Part shown: one piece after another, positions 35,070-46,085 of the stretch
Position numbering within the stretch: the first letter of the stretch is position 1
Layout of the letters: every line of letters begins with the position of its first letter
Assembly: GCF_003362755.1 (NCBI RefSeq)
Contig: NZ_QKRA01000001.1
Location: forward strand, 682,001 to 746,000
Length of the DNA: 64,000 nucleotides
Origin: Marinomonas piezotolerans
GTDB lineage: Bacteria > Pseudomonadota > Gammaproteobacteria > Pseudomonadales > Marinomonadaceae
Reading direction: 5' to 3'
Notes under the pieces: model-generated
Told to the model about the DNA's origin: nothing
The model's input: the letters and a program-made list of their open reading frames with translations, nothing else
Databases searched by the model: none
Made by a program: the position numbers and the translations under genes

Positions 35070-37034
35070 TTAGAGAGTCAGACGCCTAACATCACTTAGT
35101 AGAGCATTTAGATACGACATGAAACGTCCAGCATCAGCACCGTTTACTGCTCGGTGGTCGTAAGACAAGCACAATGGCAACATTGTACGTGGCTCAAACT
35201 CTTTGCCGTTCCAACGTGGCTCAACATCTGCCTTAGAAACACCAAGAATACCCACTTCTGGAGTGTTGACGATTGGCGTAAAGCCAGTACCGCCCATTGC
35301 CCCAAGACTAGAGATCGTGAAACAGCCACCTTGCATATCAGCAGGCTTAAGCTGCTTAGCCAAGGCTTTCTTGATCAACTCACCCGCTTCCGTCGCAATT
35401 TCAACAACAGATTTCTTGTCTACATCACGAAGAACAGGAACCACTAAGCCCACTGGGGAATCTACAGCAATACCAATATGCACGTACTTCTTCTTAACAA
35501 CACTTTCACCGTCTGCATGAAGTGAAACGTTAAACGCTGGATTTTTAACAAGCGCTTGCGCAACCGCTTTAATCATAAATGGAAGTGGAGTTAATTTAAC
35601 ACCCTGTTTTTCCATTTCTGGTTTCAGGCTCTTACGGAAGTCTTCTAAATCAGTGATATCAGCCTTGTCGAACTGTGTTACATGAGGAACATTCAACCAA
35701 GAACGCGTCATGTTAAAAGACGTGATCTTTTGAATCTTACTCATTTTCACAACTTCAACTTCACCAAACTGGCTAAAGTCGATCTCAGGTACTCGAGGAA
35801 TACCTGCACCGTCTGCAACGGTCGCTCCTGCTGCTGGCGCCGAAGAAGCCTTTTGAACGGCAGCTTTCACATATGCGTGAAGATCTTCTTTCGTGATACG
35901 ACCACGAGGACCTGTTGCACGAACCAACGATAAATCTACACCTAGCTCACGAGCTAATAAACGAACCGCTGGGCCGGCATGGACCTTTTTGCTTGGAGAC
36001 GACAATACCGCACCCTGATCCACGGCTGGCGCAGCGGCTTTAGGCGCTTCTTGCTTAGCAGGTGCTGGAGCTGCTGACTTCGGTGCATCTTGTTTTGCTG
36101 GTGCTGAAGCAGAACCTTCAACTTCAAGCTCAAGAATTAACGTCCCTTCAGAAACCTTATCACCTTCTTTTATCGAAACAGACTTCACTACACCAGCCTT
36201 AGGTGCAGGAATATCCATAGATGCTTTATCAGTCTCTAGAACGATGATTGAATCACCCTCTGCGACTTTGTCACCCTCAGCCACAACAACTTCAATAACA
36301 TCAACATCTGTAGCACCGCCAATATCCGGAACATTGACCGGCTCGACACCACCAGACGTCGCTGTCTCTTCAGACGCTACTGACGCAGAATCTTCTTGGG
36401 GTGCAGCGTCTGTTTTAGGCTCTTCCTCGGCTTCGCTCTCAGCAGCCTCTGAGCCCTCAGTCATCATAACGAGAATCGCATCACCTTCAGATACCGTGTC
36501 GCCTTCTTTAACAATAAGCTTAGATACTTTACCGCTGGAAGGCGCTGGAATATCCATAGAAGCCTTATCCGTCTCAAGAACGATTATTGAATCACCTTCT
36601 TGGACGACATCACCTTCAGCGACGCACACTTCGATCACATCAACACCCGTTGCGCCACCAATATCTGGAACAGAAACCGTTTCCTCAGATGCGGCTGCCG
36701 CTGGCTTGGGCTTCTCTTCTTTTGCTGGCGTAGCTTCTTTTGCTGGCGCTTCTTCGCTTTCTGCTGATTTAGATTCTTCAGCAGACGCCTCACCGGCCTC
36801 CACTTCAAGCTCTAAAATGTCATCACCTTCAGAAACAGTATCGCCTTCTTTAATTGTGATAGCTGTTACCTTACCTGCAAGTGGTGAAGGCACATCCATA
36901 GATGCTTTATCAGTTTCTAAAACGATAATGGATTGGTCAACTTCAATTATATCGCCAACCTGTACGCTGATCTCAATTACATCAACGTCAGTCGCGCCAC
37001 CAATATCCGGTACTCGAATAGTCTCAGTACTCAC
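35070..37034 (-). CDS. aceF: Dihydrolipoyllysine acetyltransferase, E2 of pyruvate dehydrogenase
   Basis: E2 forms the core of the pyruvate dehydrogenase complex and passes the acetyl group to coenzyme A. Three lipoyl domains lie in tandem (about 1-75, 117-190 and 232-305), each with the lipoylated lysine in ETDKASMD; Ala/Pro/Glu-rich linkers separate them. A peripheral-subunit-binding domain follows (about 345-385: AGPAVRLLARELGVD). The catalytic domain (about 425-654) ends with DHRAVNGADAGRF, which carries the active-site histidine. The lipoyl copies are very similar at DNA level, which can trouble assembly. It follows aceE by 89 bases; the E3 gene is not in the window. Confidence 0.97.
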   Translation of the reverse strand: MSTETIRVPDIGGATDVDVIEISVQVGDIIEVDQSIIVLETDKASMDVPSPLAGKVTAITIKEGDTVSEGDDILELEVEAGEASAEESKSAESEEAPAKEATPAKEEKPKPAAAASEETVSVPDIGGATGVDVIEVCVAEGDVVQEGDSIIVLETDKASMDIPAPSSGKVSKLIVKEGDTVSEGDAILVMMTEGSEAAESEAEEEPKTDAAPQEDSASVASEETATSGGVEPVNVPDIGGATDVDVIEVVVAEGDKVAEGDSIIVLETDKASMDIPAPKAGVVKSVSIKEGDKVSEGTLILELEVEGSASAPAKQDAPKSAAPAPAKQEAPKAAAPAVDQGAVLSSPSKKVHAGPAVRLLARELGVDLSLVRATGPRGRITKEDLHAYVKAAVQKASSAPAAGATVADGAGIPRVPEIDFSQFGEVEVVKMSKIQKITSFNMTRSWLNVPHVTQFDKADITDLEDFRKSLKPEMEKQGVKLTPLPFMIKAVAQALVKNPAFNVSLHADGESVVKKKYVHIGIAVDSPVGLVVPVLRDVDKKSVVEIATEAGELIKKALAKQLKPADMQGGCFTISSLGAMGGTGFTPIVNTPEVGILGVSKADVEPRWNGKEFEPRTMLPLCLSYDHRAVNGADAGRFMSYLNALLSDVRRLTL

Positions 37035-37123
37035 GGAAATCTCCTTTGTCTTTTCAAAGACGCATCAAACTATAACTAGCTGGGCCAACCTAATGAGGCG
37101 GCCCAGTCCCGATCAGTCCGCTA

Positions 37124-39790
37124 TTAGCAGGTAACTGGGTTTGGCTTGTTTGGATCCAAGTCAAATTTACTAATTGCTTCTGCAACGACTTCAGGCTTGA
37201 TTTTGCCATCTTTCGCAAGCGCACTTAATGCAGATACAACAACCCAGTAACGGTTCACTTCAAAGAAGTGACGTAGCTTAGCGCGAGTATCGCTTCGACC
37301 AAACCCGTCAGTACCCAATACATTGAAAGTACTGTTAATGAATGGACGAATTTGATCAGCGTACAGTTTGATATGATCCGTTGAAGCAACAACCGGACCT
37401 TTGTCACCTAAGCACTGTTCAACATATGGAAGGCGAGGTTTCTCTGTAGGGTGAAGCATGTTCCAACGCGCTGCATCTAAACCTTCGCGGCGCAGCTCAT
37501 TGAACGACGTGACACTCCAAACATCAGAGTTTACACCAAACTCCTCACTAAGAATTTCCGCAGCGGCTTCTACCTCACGCAGAATGACCCCAGCCCCTAA
37601 CAGTTGTACAGCTTGCTTGTTGCCCTTTTTCTCTACGGACTTAAGCTTATACATACCTTTGATGATGCCGTCTTCAACACCCTCAGGCATATCAGGGTGT
37701 TCATAGTTTTCATTCATCACTGTTAGGTAATAGAAAACACTCTCTCGCTCTTTATACATACGACGTATGCCATCTTGAACGATAACAGCTACTTCATATG
37801 AATAGGTTGGGTCGTAAGACACACAGTTCGGAATCGTGCCTGCTAGGATATGAGAATGACCGTCTTCGTGCTGTAACCCTTCACCATTAAGAGTTGTACG
37901 CCCAGCGGTGGCACCCAATAGGAAGCCTCGCGCTTGAGAGTCACCTGCCGCCCATGCCAAGTCGCCAATACGCTGGAAACCAAACATAGAGTAGTAGATG
38001 TAAACCGGAATCATTGGGTAGTTGCTGTTACTGTATGAAGTCGCCAGCGCCAGCCAAGCAGACATAGCACCTGCTTCGTTAATACCTTCCTGAAGAATTT
38101 GGCCTTTTTCAGACTCTTTATAGAACATTACCTGCTGGTGGTCATGTGGCGTGTAACGCTGACCTTCAGAAGAGTAAATGCCCAATTGGCGGAACATGCC
38201 TTCCATACCAAACGTACGCGCTTCATCCGCAACAATCGGCACAACACGTTCACCAATGCCTTTGTGTTTGACCATGTTATTCAAACAACGAACAAACGCC
38301 ATGGTTGATGAAATTTCACGGCCATTGGTGCCTTTAAGCTGCGCTTTAAAGTCTTCCAGAGACGGGACATCCAACGCTTCACAATCTTTACGACGCACAG
38401 GGAAATCACCATGAAGTGCTTCACGACGCGAGCGTAAGTACTTCATTTCTGGGCTATCTTCCGCTGGACGATAGTAAGGAAGATCTTTCAGCTCTTCATC
38501 ACTAATTGGAATGCCAAACTTGTCACGGAATTGCGCTAATGATTCTTCATCCAACTTCTTGGTTTGGTGGGCAGTGTTTTGCGCTTCTGCCGCCTTGAAC
38601 ATACCGTAACCTTTTACAGTTTGAGCAAGAATGACAGTTGGTTGACCTTTATGAGACGTCGCTTCAGCATACGCAGCATAAACTTTATAAGGGTCATGAC
38701 CACCACGGTTAAGGTTCATAATGTCATCATCCGACATATCCTTAACCATTTCTAGCAACTCAGGGTACTTGCCAAAGAAATGCTCACGAGTGTACGCGCC
38801 ACCATTTGCTTTGTAGTTCTGAAGTTCGCCATCGCATACTTCGTCCATACGTTTTTGAAGAAGACCTTTGTCATCTTTTTCAAATAGTGGGTCCCAATGA
38901 CGACCCCATAAACATTTGACGACGTTCCAACCTGCGCCTCGGAATACACCCTCAAGCTCTTGAACAATTTTGCTATTACCGCGCACCGGGCCATCGAGAC
39001 GCTGTAAATTACAGTTGATAACAAAAATAAGGTTATCTAACTTTTCACGTCCAGCTAACGCAATCGCGCCTAAGGATTCTGGCTCATCACACTCGCCGTC
39101 TCCCAGGAATGCCCAAACTTTCCGATCACCTTGATTAACTAGGCCACGACTGTTTTGGTACTTCATGACGTGAGCTTGGTAGATTGCCTGCAGTGGACCT
39201 AGACCCATAGATACCGTAGGGAACTGCCAGTAATCAGGCATCAACCATGGATGTGGGTAAGAAGAAAGGCCTTTGCCATCTACTTCACGGCGGAAGTTAT
39301 CCAGCTGTTCATCCGTCAAACGACCTTCGATATATGAACGAGCATAGATTCCAGGAGAGATATGTCCCTGGAAAAACACCATATCGGCTTCTTGTGTTTC
39401 ACTGGCACCACGGAAGAAATGGTTAAATGCGATGTCATATAGAGTCGCTGCAGAGGAGAAACTTGTGATGTGGCCACCAAGAGTAGAGTCTTGACGGTTT
39501 GCTTTCATCACCATCGCCAAAGCGTTCCAACGAATAATGGAACGTATACGGCGTTCCATAAATAAATCACCAGGTAATGGTTTTTCGTTTTGAGGCGCAA
39601 TGGTATTGCGGTAAGGCGTAGTGATTGAAGCAGGCATTGGTGTGCCAGACTTCAAAGCTTCTTTGTTTAAGCGATCCAGAATATATTGCGCACGTTCAGG
39701 ACCTTCTTCCCGTAGGACAGAATCGAGAGAATCAACCCATTCTTTAGTTTCAATTGGATCGATATCTTCGAGGATATGCTGCTCCGTCAT
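37124..39790 (-). CDS. aceE: Pyruvate dehydrogenase E1 component
   Basis: A homodimeric thiamine-diphosphate enzyme that decarboxylates pyruvate and transfers the two-carbon unit to lipoyl-AceF. At 888 residues it is nearly the same length as the E. coli protein. The thiamine-diphosphate motif begins at FLGDGECDEPES (about 228-239), and the histidines and the HEDGHSHI loop (about 640) are present. It heads the aceEF operon. No pdhR gene lies upstream; a 772-base gap with no recognisable PdhR box precedes the start. Confidence 0.98.
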   Translation of the reverse strand: MTEQHILEDIDPIETKEWVDSLDSVLREEGPERAQYILDRLNKEALKSGTPMPASITTPYRNTIAPQNEKPLPGDLFMERRIRSIIRWNALAMVMKANRQDSTLGGHITSFSSAATLYDIAFNHFFRGASETQEADMVFFQGHISPGIYARSYIEGRLTDEQLDNFRREVDGKGLSSYPHPWLMPDYWQFPTVSMGLGPLQAIYQAHVMKYQNSRGLVNQGDRKVWAFLGDGECDEPESLGAIALAGREKLDNLIFVINCNLQRLDGPVRGNSKIVQELEGVFRGAGWNVVKCLWGRHWDPLFEKDDKGLLQKRMDEVCDGELQNYKANGGAYTREHFFGKYPELLEMVKDMSDDDIMNLNRGGHDPYKVYAAYAEATSHKGQPTVILAQTVKGYGMFKAAEAQNTAHQTKKLDEESLAQFRDKFGIPISDEELKDLPYYRPAEDSPEMKYLRSRREALHGDFPVRRKDCEALDVPSLEDFKAQLKGTNGREISSTMAFVRCLNNMVKHKGIGERVVPIVADEARTFGMEGMFRQLGIYSSEGQRYTPHDHQQVMFYKESEKGQILQEGINEAGAMSAWLALATSYSNSNYPMIPVYIYYSMFGFQRIGDLAWAAGDSQARGFLLGATAGRTTLNGEGLQHEDGHSHILAGTIPNCVSYDPTYSYEVAVIVQDGIRRMYKERESVFYYLTVMNENYEHPDMPEGVEDGIIKGMYKLKSVEKKGNKQAVQLLGAGVILREVEAAAEILSEEFGVNSDVWSVTSFNELRREGLDAARWNMLHPTEKPRLPYVEQCLGDKGPVVASTDHIKLYADQIRPFINSTFNVLGTDGFGRSDTRAKLRHFFEVNRYWVVVSALSALAKDGKIKPEVVAEAISKFDLDPNKPNPVTC

Positions 39791-40562
39791 AGTGTTTATA
39801 ACCCCCGCTATAAGAACAGAACTTCAGACCGACAGGCACATTTGGTTATGTAGTCACCTGTAGATCAGTTTAAATAGACTGCTTGGCTTTCCATCAGAAA
39901 AACCAGCCGATACCCACCAAAATAAACGAGGCCGAATCATTGGCGATTTACTTTGTGTAGGCTAGATCACAAACAAGTTTTATTATTTTAGTTAGATGCT
40001 AATTGATCACTTCATCGACCACCCATCATCTTGAGTAAGTCTATTTCCGTTTATGAGATTTGATTAACAAATCTTTTGCAAACCCTAGCTTCTCTGCACA
40101 ATGTTTTGCAGTACAGTCCACTAAAACCTGCGCTAACTATTGTCGTCGATGCTTCCCAGCAAAGCTGATGATCACTGAGATTTCACGCTATCCATAGCTC
40201 GAACTGTGCAATTAAGTGCACTTCATCGTGACGGTAATTCCCGTGAGTTGGTACGAAATTCGCGGCTAAGATTACCATTTAAACTTTTAAACGCATAGCC
40301 ACGTGATCATCGCTAATGCACCATCTGCCGTCAAACGACGGATTTTGTGTACATTTTTTGTGCAATTTATATAATTTTTTACTTATAAGTACTGATTTAT
40401 CTAAACAATGCCATACTATTCACCAGAAGAATACGCATCATAAGCAGTAAATATCAAACTTACCCTTTTACGATTGTTACGAAAAGCATTTCAGCACTGA
40501 CGAAACAGTATTAACTCGGTACAATTGCCCCAAAATCAGGAAAATAACGGACACAATTCATC
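39791..40562. other. Long divergent intergenic region between aceE and nadC
   Basis: This 772-base stretch is the longest gap in the window. It must hold the aceEF and nadC promoters. A 10-bp palindrome AAGTGCACTT lies at 40214-40223, inside a wider GTGCA-N6-TGCAC repeat (40206-40221). A small hairpin CCGTC-AAAC-GACGG (40328-40341) is followed by ATTTT and could end a short plus-strand RNA. I see no coding frame with a plausible start and ribosome binding site, and no tRNA. Confidence 0.5.
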
Positions 40563-41412
<850 letters not shown>

Positions 41413-41418
41413 TGAATC

Positions 41419-42636
41419 ATGTCTCATCAAGTACTGGTCATTAATTGCGGCAGCTCTTCTTTAAAGTTTGCAGTGCTTGGCGGACACTCCAACTGCCCTA
41501 TCCTCGAAGGAATTGCTGAGCGCCTAGACTCGCCAGAGCAGAGCTTTATTACATTCAAGCACAATGGAGCCAAAAGTGTGTCCGCGCTACCTGGGGGGGA
41601 TCATCAAGCCGCTGTGGGTGCGATAAAGGAATGGATACACAACAATAAAAGTGCGGCGATCCAATTGGCTGGGATCGGGCATCGAGTTGTGCATGGGGGA
41701 GAGCTATTTAGCGAGTCCGTCATTGTGGATGAACGCGTATTAGCAGGAATTGAACAATGTGCGAACATTGCACCATTACATAACCCCGCTCATATCAAAG
41801 GTATCAAGGAAGCCCAAAAACAATTCGGTAAGCTTCCTCACGTTGCAGTGTTTGACACCGCGTTCCATCAAACCTTATCTGCCGATCAGTACCTGTACCC
41901 TATTCCTATGCGTCTATACAGGGAGCACCATTTTCGAAAATACGGTTTTCACGGAACGAGTTATCGTTACATCAGCATGCAACTCGCTGAATTATCACCT
42001 ACTTATGGCAAGCAAAATGCATTGATCGCTCACTTAGGAAATGGCGCGAGTGTCTGCGCAATTTCAGGAGGCGTCTCTGTTGATACGAGCATGGGGATCA
42101 CTCCTTTAGAAGGCTTAATGATGGGCACACGAAGTGGTAGTCTTGATCCAAGTCTTCTTTCATTCATCGCTCACGCTGAGCAACTTTCAATGGATGAAGC
42201 TCTTAATATCCTTAATAAAGATAGTGGTTTAAAAGGCATTTCAGAGAAATCAAACGACTGCAGAACATTGGAAATGGCTCAAGCATCTGGAGATACCCAA
42301 GCTGACCTAGCACTCACTATGTTTGCCTCAAGAGCAGCAAAACACTTGGCATCTGTCGCAACCAACTTAGAGTCTTTAGAACATTTAATATTTACAGGTG
42401 GAATCGGAGAAAATTCAGCTCTTATTCGTAGTCGAATTTGCCAACGCTTGAAAACACTTGGCATCATTTTAGACGAAACTAAAAATGAGTCGGTGCCTCG
42501 AGGTGAAATCAGCTGTATTGCCCCGATTAATGCCGTAATAAAAGTTTGGATCATTCCGACGAATGAAGAGCTACTTATTGCCCAAGACACATTACATTTA
42601 ATCAATAAAAGTATTGAGCCGTCCCCCAATACTTAA
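41419..42636 (+). CDS. ackA: Acetate kinase
   Basis: This enzyme interconverts acetate plus ATP and acetyl phosphate plus ADP. At 405 residues it is normal for the family. The signatures are VINCGSSSLKFAV at the start, HNPAHIKG, FDTAFHQTL, HLGNGASVCAI and FTGGIGENSA. It comes 6 bases after nadC and 13 bases before pta. The ackA-pta pair converts acetyl-CoA made by the neighbouring pyruvate dehydrogenase to acetate, or the reverse. Confidence 0.97.
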   Translation: MSHQVLVINCGSSSLKFAVLGGHSNCPILEGIAERLDSPEQSFITFKHNGAKSVSALPGGDHQAAVGAIKEWIHNNKSAAIQLAGIGHRVVHGGELFSESVIVDERVLAGIEQCANIAPLHNPAHIKGIKEAQKQFGKLPHVAVFDTAFHQTLSADQYLYPIPMRLYREHHFRKYGFHGTSYRYISMQLAELSPTYGKQNALIAHLGNGASVCAISGGVSVDTSMGITPLEGLMMGTRSGSLDPSLLSFIAHAEQLSMDEALNILNKDSGLKGISEKSNDCRTLEMAQASGDTQADLALTMFASRAAKHLASVATNLESLEHLIFTGGIGENSALIRSRICQRLKTLGIILDETKNESVPRGEISCIAPINAVIKVWIIPTNEELLIAQDTLHLINKSIEPSPNT

Positions 42637-42649
42637 GGATAAAAAATTC

Positions 42650-44749
42650 ATGTCTACTAATGTTTTAATGACTGTCCCAACAGGCCCCGGTGTCGGACTT
42701 ACATCCGTATCCGTCGGTTTGGTTCGGGCGTTAGAACAACAAGGCCTAAAAGCCAGTTTCTTCAAACCCATTGCACAACCTCACCCAGGAGATGATGGGC
42801 CAGATCGCTCCACCGCCATGGTAGCTCAGGGCTCAACTCTACGACCAGCTGAACCTATTCCACTACATGAAGCAGAACGATACTTATACAACGACAATAT
42901 CGACGAACTCATGGAAGAAGTGGTGGGCCGATTTCAAGCTAGTATCGAGCCAGACTCTACCGTAATCGTAGAAGGCCTTGCTCAAATTCCTGGACACCCC
43001 TATGCAACCCGCCTAAATAAAGCGATTGCTAGAACGCTTGACGCAGGTTTGGTGCTTGTTACTGCGCCCAACTCTATGCGAGTGAGCGAGCTCGAGCATC
43101 ATGTAGAAATCGCCGCCGGCTCCTATGGCGGAATCAAGGCGAATGATGTGATAGGGTGCATCCTTAACAAAACTCAGCCAGGCTCTCTGGGTATGAAGTC
43201 TTACGGCGATTCGTTTGCTCAGCGCCCAATTTTTAAACGCAACTTTAGCCTTCTGGGACAGATTCCTGTCTCAGAGGAACTCACTTATCCTCGCGTAAGA
43301 GATGTCGCCGACTTCCTAGAAGCAAGAGTAATTAACGCTGGGGAAATGGATACCCGACGTATTCATTCTTATACTTTGTGCGCACGCGGGGTAGAAAACG
43401 TACTCGAAGCACTGCGCCCTGGCGTCCTAGTATTCACCCCAGGGGACCGCACTGACGTCATCATGGCAACAGCCATTGCCGCTTTAAACGATACAAAAAT
43501 TGCTGCTCTTGTTTTAACTGGTGGTTATCAACCAAGCGAGAGCCTAATGACGCTTTGTGGCAAAGCCATGGCAAAGGGGCTCCCGATCCTATCTGTTGAT
43601 AGCAATAGCTGGGAAACCGCCATAAAAATGCAGTCCTTTAATCAAGAAATACCACTTGATGATAAAGAGCGTATTTTAACTGTCAAAGAACATATCGCTC
43701 GCTGCATAGACCATGACTGGATCAACTCATTCGCTTTGAACGACGAGGAACGCAAACTATCACCACCAGCCTTCCGCTATCGCCTAACGGAGCAAGCCCG
43801 AGCGTTAAACAAGCGTATTATCTTGCCTGAGGGTGAAGACATTCGGACTATTCAAGCTGCAGCAATCTGTGCCGAACGGGGGATCGCCCGCTGCACACTC
43901 CTTGGGAACCCAGATGAAATACAGCGTATTGCTCAAAACAACGGAGTCGATCTAGGTTTTGGCGTTGAGGTGTTAGACCCAGAAACCGTTCGTCATCAAT
44001 ATGTGCAAGCCATGGTAGAACTTCGTAAGCACAGAGGTGTGACGGATATCGTGGCTCGAGAGCAATTAGAAGATAATGTAGTGTTAGGCACAATGATGTT
44101 GCAACAAGGAGATGTCGATGGACTGGTGTCTGGAGCGATTCATACGACTGCAAACACCATTCGCCCAGCGCTACAATTAATCAAAACCTCTCCTCGCTCT
44201 AGCTTGGTATCCTCAGTGTTTTTCATGTGCTTACCAGACCAAGTTCTGGTCTATGGCGACTGCGCTATTAACCCTGATCCGACAGCAGAACAGCTTGCTG
44301 AAATTGCAATAGAAAGTGCAATGTCAGCTGAGGCATTTGGCATTACCCCACGTGTCGCGATGATTAGCTACAGCACAGGTGGTTCAGGTGCAGGTAATGA
44401 TGTCGACAAAGTACGTAAAGCAACTGAAATCGCTCAGCAACGACGCCCTGACTTATTAATTGATGGCCCGCTTCAATATGATGCTGCGATCATGGAAAAA
44501 GTAGCTGCTCAAAAAGCACCTGACAGCAAGGTAGCCGGTAAAGCAACGGTATTTGTTTTTCCAGACCTAAATACTGGTAACACCACATATAAGGCTGTGC
44601 AGAGAAGTGCTGAAGTTGTGAGCATAGGACCTATGTTACAAGGCATTCGCAAGCCTGTTAATGACTTATCTAGGGGGGCATTAGTGGATGACATTGTCTA
44701 CACGATAGCCATTACTGCAATCCAGTCAGGCCAGCTTCAGGCATCATAA
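42650..44749 (+). CDS. pta: Phosphate acetyltransferase
   Basis: Pta exchanges the CoA of acetyl-CoA for phosphate, giving acetyl phosphate for AckA. It is the long, 699-residue type with three parts: an N-terminal BioD-like P-loop domain (VPTGPGVGLTS at residues 8-18), a DRTGG domain (about 215-325), and the catalytic C-terminal domain (about 375-699) with LPEGED and SYSTGGSGAG. The frame opens upstream inside ackA, but ATG 42650 follows AAGGAT and begins the family N-terminus. Confidence 0.97.
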   Translation: MSTNVLMTVPTGPGVGLTSVSVGLVRALEQQGLKASFFKPIAQPHPGDDGPDRSTAMVAQGSTLRPAEPIPLHEAERYLYNDNIDELMEEVVGRFQASIEPDSTVIVEGLAQIPGHPYATRLNKAIARTLDAGLVLVTAPNSMRVSELEHHVEIAAGSYGGIKANDVIGCILNKTQPGSLGMKSYGDSFAQRPIFKRNFSLLGQIPVSEELTYPRVRDVADFLEARVINAGEMDTRRIHSYTLCARGVENVLEALRPGVLVFTPGDRTDVIMATAIAALNDTKIAALVLTGGYQPSESLMTLCGKAMAKGLPILSVDSNSWETAIKMQSFNQEIPLDDKERILTVKEHIARCIDHDWINSFALNDEERKLSPPAFRYRLTEQARALNKRIILPEGEDIRTIQAAAICAERGIARCTLLGNPDEIQRIAQNNGVDLGFGVEVLDPETVRHQYVQAMVELRKHRGVTDIVAREQLEDNVVLGTMMLQQGDVDGLVSGAIHTTANTIRPALQLIKTSPRSSLVSSVFFMCLPDQVLVYGDCAINPDPTAEQLAEIAIESAMSAEAFGITPRVAMISYSTGGSGAGNDVDKVRKATEIAQQRRPDLLIDGPLQYDAAIMEKVAAQKAPDSKVAGKATVFVFPDLNTGNTTYKAVQRSAEVVSIGPMLQGIRKPVNDLSRGALVDDIVYTIAITAIQSGQLQAS

Positions 44750-44822
44750 AAGACCAAAACAAGCTGGACAAAAAACGATCAATTCATTAACTTAAATGGA
44801 TATATGATGGATTGGTAGTTTT

Positions 44823-45554
44823 ATGTCTGGCAGTGTTACTCATTCGATTGAAGCTCAGCGATATACACAAGATCGCAATGTCTATGCGACGAGTGTTGAG
44901 TCTTCGACGTCTGATGAATCATCAGCCGTCTCTATACGCTCATCTTCTGACTATACCGTTAGCATTTCTGAGGAGGCTCAAGCATTGCTTGATGATGACA
45001 AAGCAAATGCTGGCGATCAAAATGAGAAGTCGAGCGCCGACGCTGTAGACAAGAGTACGAGCACTGACGCTGACTCCTCTAATGAACTCTCGGAAGACGA
45101 GCAGAACAAAGTCGCCGAACTTAAGTCACGAGACCAAGAAGTCAGAACACATGAGCAAGCGCATGCCTCCGCTGGCGGACAGTACGCTGGCTCTCCATCA
45201 TATGACTATGAGCAAGGACCTGATGGTAAGCGTTACGCTGTCGGGGGTGAAGTCCAAATTGACGTCAGCCCAATTCCAAATAATGCACAAGCAACCATTG
45301 ATAAAATGAAGCAAGTTTATCGTGCAGCGCTTGCACCAAGCGAGCCCTCTGCCGCTGATCGCGCTGTTGCTCGTGAAGCACAAGCCAACATCACTGAAGC
45401 TTCCTCACAACTCCTAAAAGAAAACTCTCTACTTTCTGAAAATAGCACCGCCCCCTCTTCAACATCGCGAGACGGCAGTGTACTATCAGATACTGCATTA
45501 AATCAGACTGATTCAGGCTCTCTTTCAAGGCGTCCACTTAGCCTTACAGCATGA
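44823..45554 (+). CDS. Putative metalloprotease, SprA-related family
   Basis: A 243-residue protein whose centre (about residues 90-190) matches a family often annotated as putative metalloprotease CJM1_0395/SprA-related. The core is VRTHEQAHASAGGQYAGSPSYDYEQGPDGKRYAVGGEV (split by eye), where THEQAH is a zinc-type HExxH and the YAVGGEV strand follows. The flanks are low-complexity, rich in Ser, Asp and Glu, without a signal peptide. Proteolytic activity is inferred only. It stands alone between pta and the pilus operon. Confidence 0.8.
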   Translation: MSGSVTHSIEAQRYTQDRNVYATSVESSTSDESSAVSIRSSSDYTVSISEEAQALLDDDKANAGDQNEKSSADAVDKSTSTDADSSNELSEDEQNKVAELKSRDQEVRTHEQAHASAGGQYAGSPSYDYEQGPDGKRYAVGGEVQIDVSPIPNNAQATIDKMKQVYRAALAPSEPSAADRAVAREAQANITEASSQLLKENSLLSENSTAPSSTSRDGSVLSDTALNQTDSGSLSRRPLSLTA

Positions 45555-45620
45555 GTTGATTTAGGTTATAGGCCATCCATAGGATGTGAATGGCATCACA
45601 ATACTTCAAGGAGCGAAGTT

Positions 45621-46085
45621 ATGAGAAATTTTTACGCGCATAAGCGCGGGTTTACTCTTGTTGAGCTAATGGTGGTTATTGCCATTATCTCTATTCTAGC
45701 GTCTTTTACAGCCCCCTCGTTTGAGAAGCACATTGCTAAAGCCAATCTAGTCGAGGTTCAGCTTCTTGCTAGCACAATCACAAGCAATGTCGATGAATAC
45801 ATATTGACTCAGTCGACGTTTCCAACCGCAAATGAATTTAAGCAATTACTCCCCACCAACTCGGACACAATTACCCACATCAACTCTATCGCCGCCACTA
45901 AAGTCGACAACAAGCAAGGCAGCGTTACCTTGACAATGAACGATTCAATTGGGATTGATAGTGGCCAATATCTAAAATACTCTCGCAATACTCTAGGGCT
46001 TTGGACATGCAGCACAACGTTGTCATTACAAATAGCTCCTGAAAACTGCACCATCGCTGCTACCGAGGATGGTGATACGCCATGA
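45621..46085 (+). CDS. Type IV pilin-like protein
   Basis: A 154-residue prepilin with the class III leader: a short basic peptide, then the cleavage site before FTLVELMVVIAIISILAS, with Glu at position +5. The cleaved protein should have about 145 residues with an N-terminal methylated phenylalanine. A cysteine pair near the C-terminus (WTCSTT...ENCT) would form the D-loop. AAGGAG precedes the ATG. It heads an operon with the pilB-, pilC- and pilD-type genes, with ATGA overlap to the next. It may be the main pilin or a competence-type pilin. Confidence 0.9.
   Translation: MRNFYAHKRGFTLVELMVVIAIISILASFTAPSFEKHIAKANLVEVQLLASTITSNVDEYILTQSTFPTANEFKQLLPTNSDTITHINSIAATKVDNKQGSVTLTMNDSIGIDSGQYLKYSRNTLGLWTCSTTLSLQIAPENCTIAATEDGDTP

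Noticed and set aside
36244-37134. A long open frame on the plus strand opposite aceF, coding for a Ser/Pro/Thr-rich protein
   Set aside because: It is a shadow of the repeated lipoyl domains on the minus strand; its composition is an effect of the reverse reading and it has no ribosome binding site of note.
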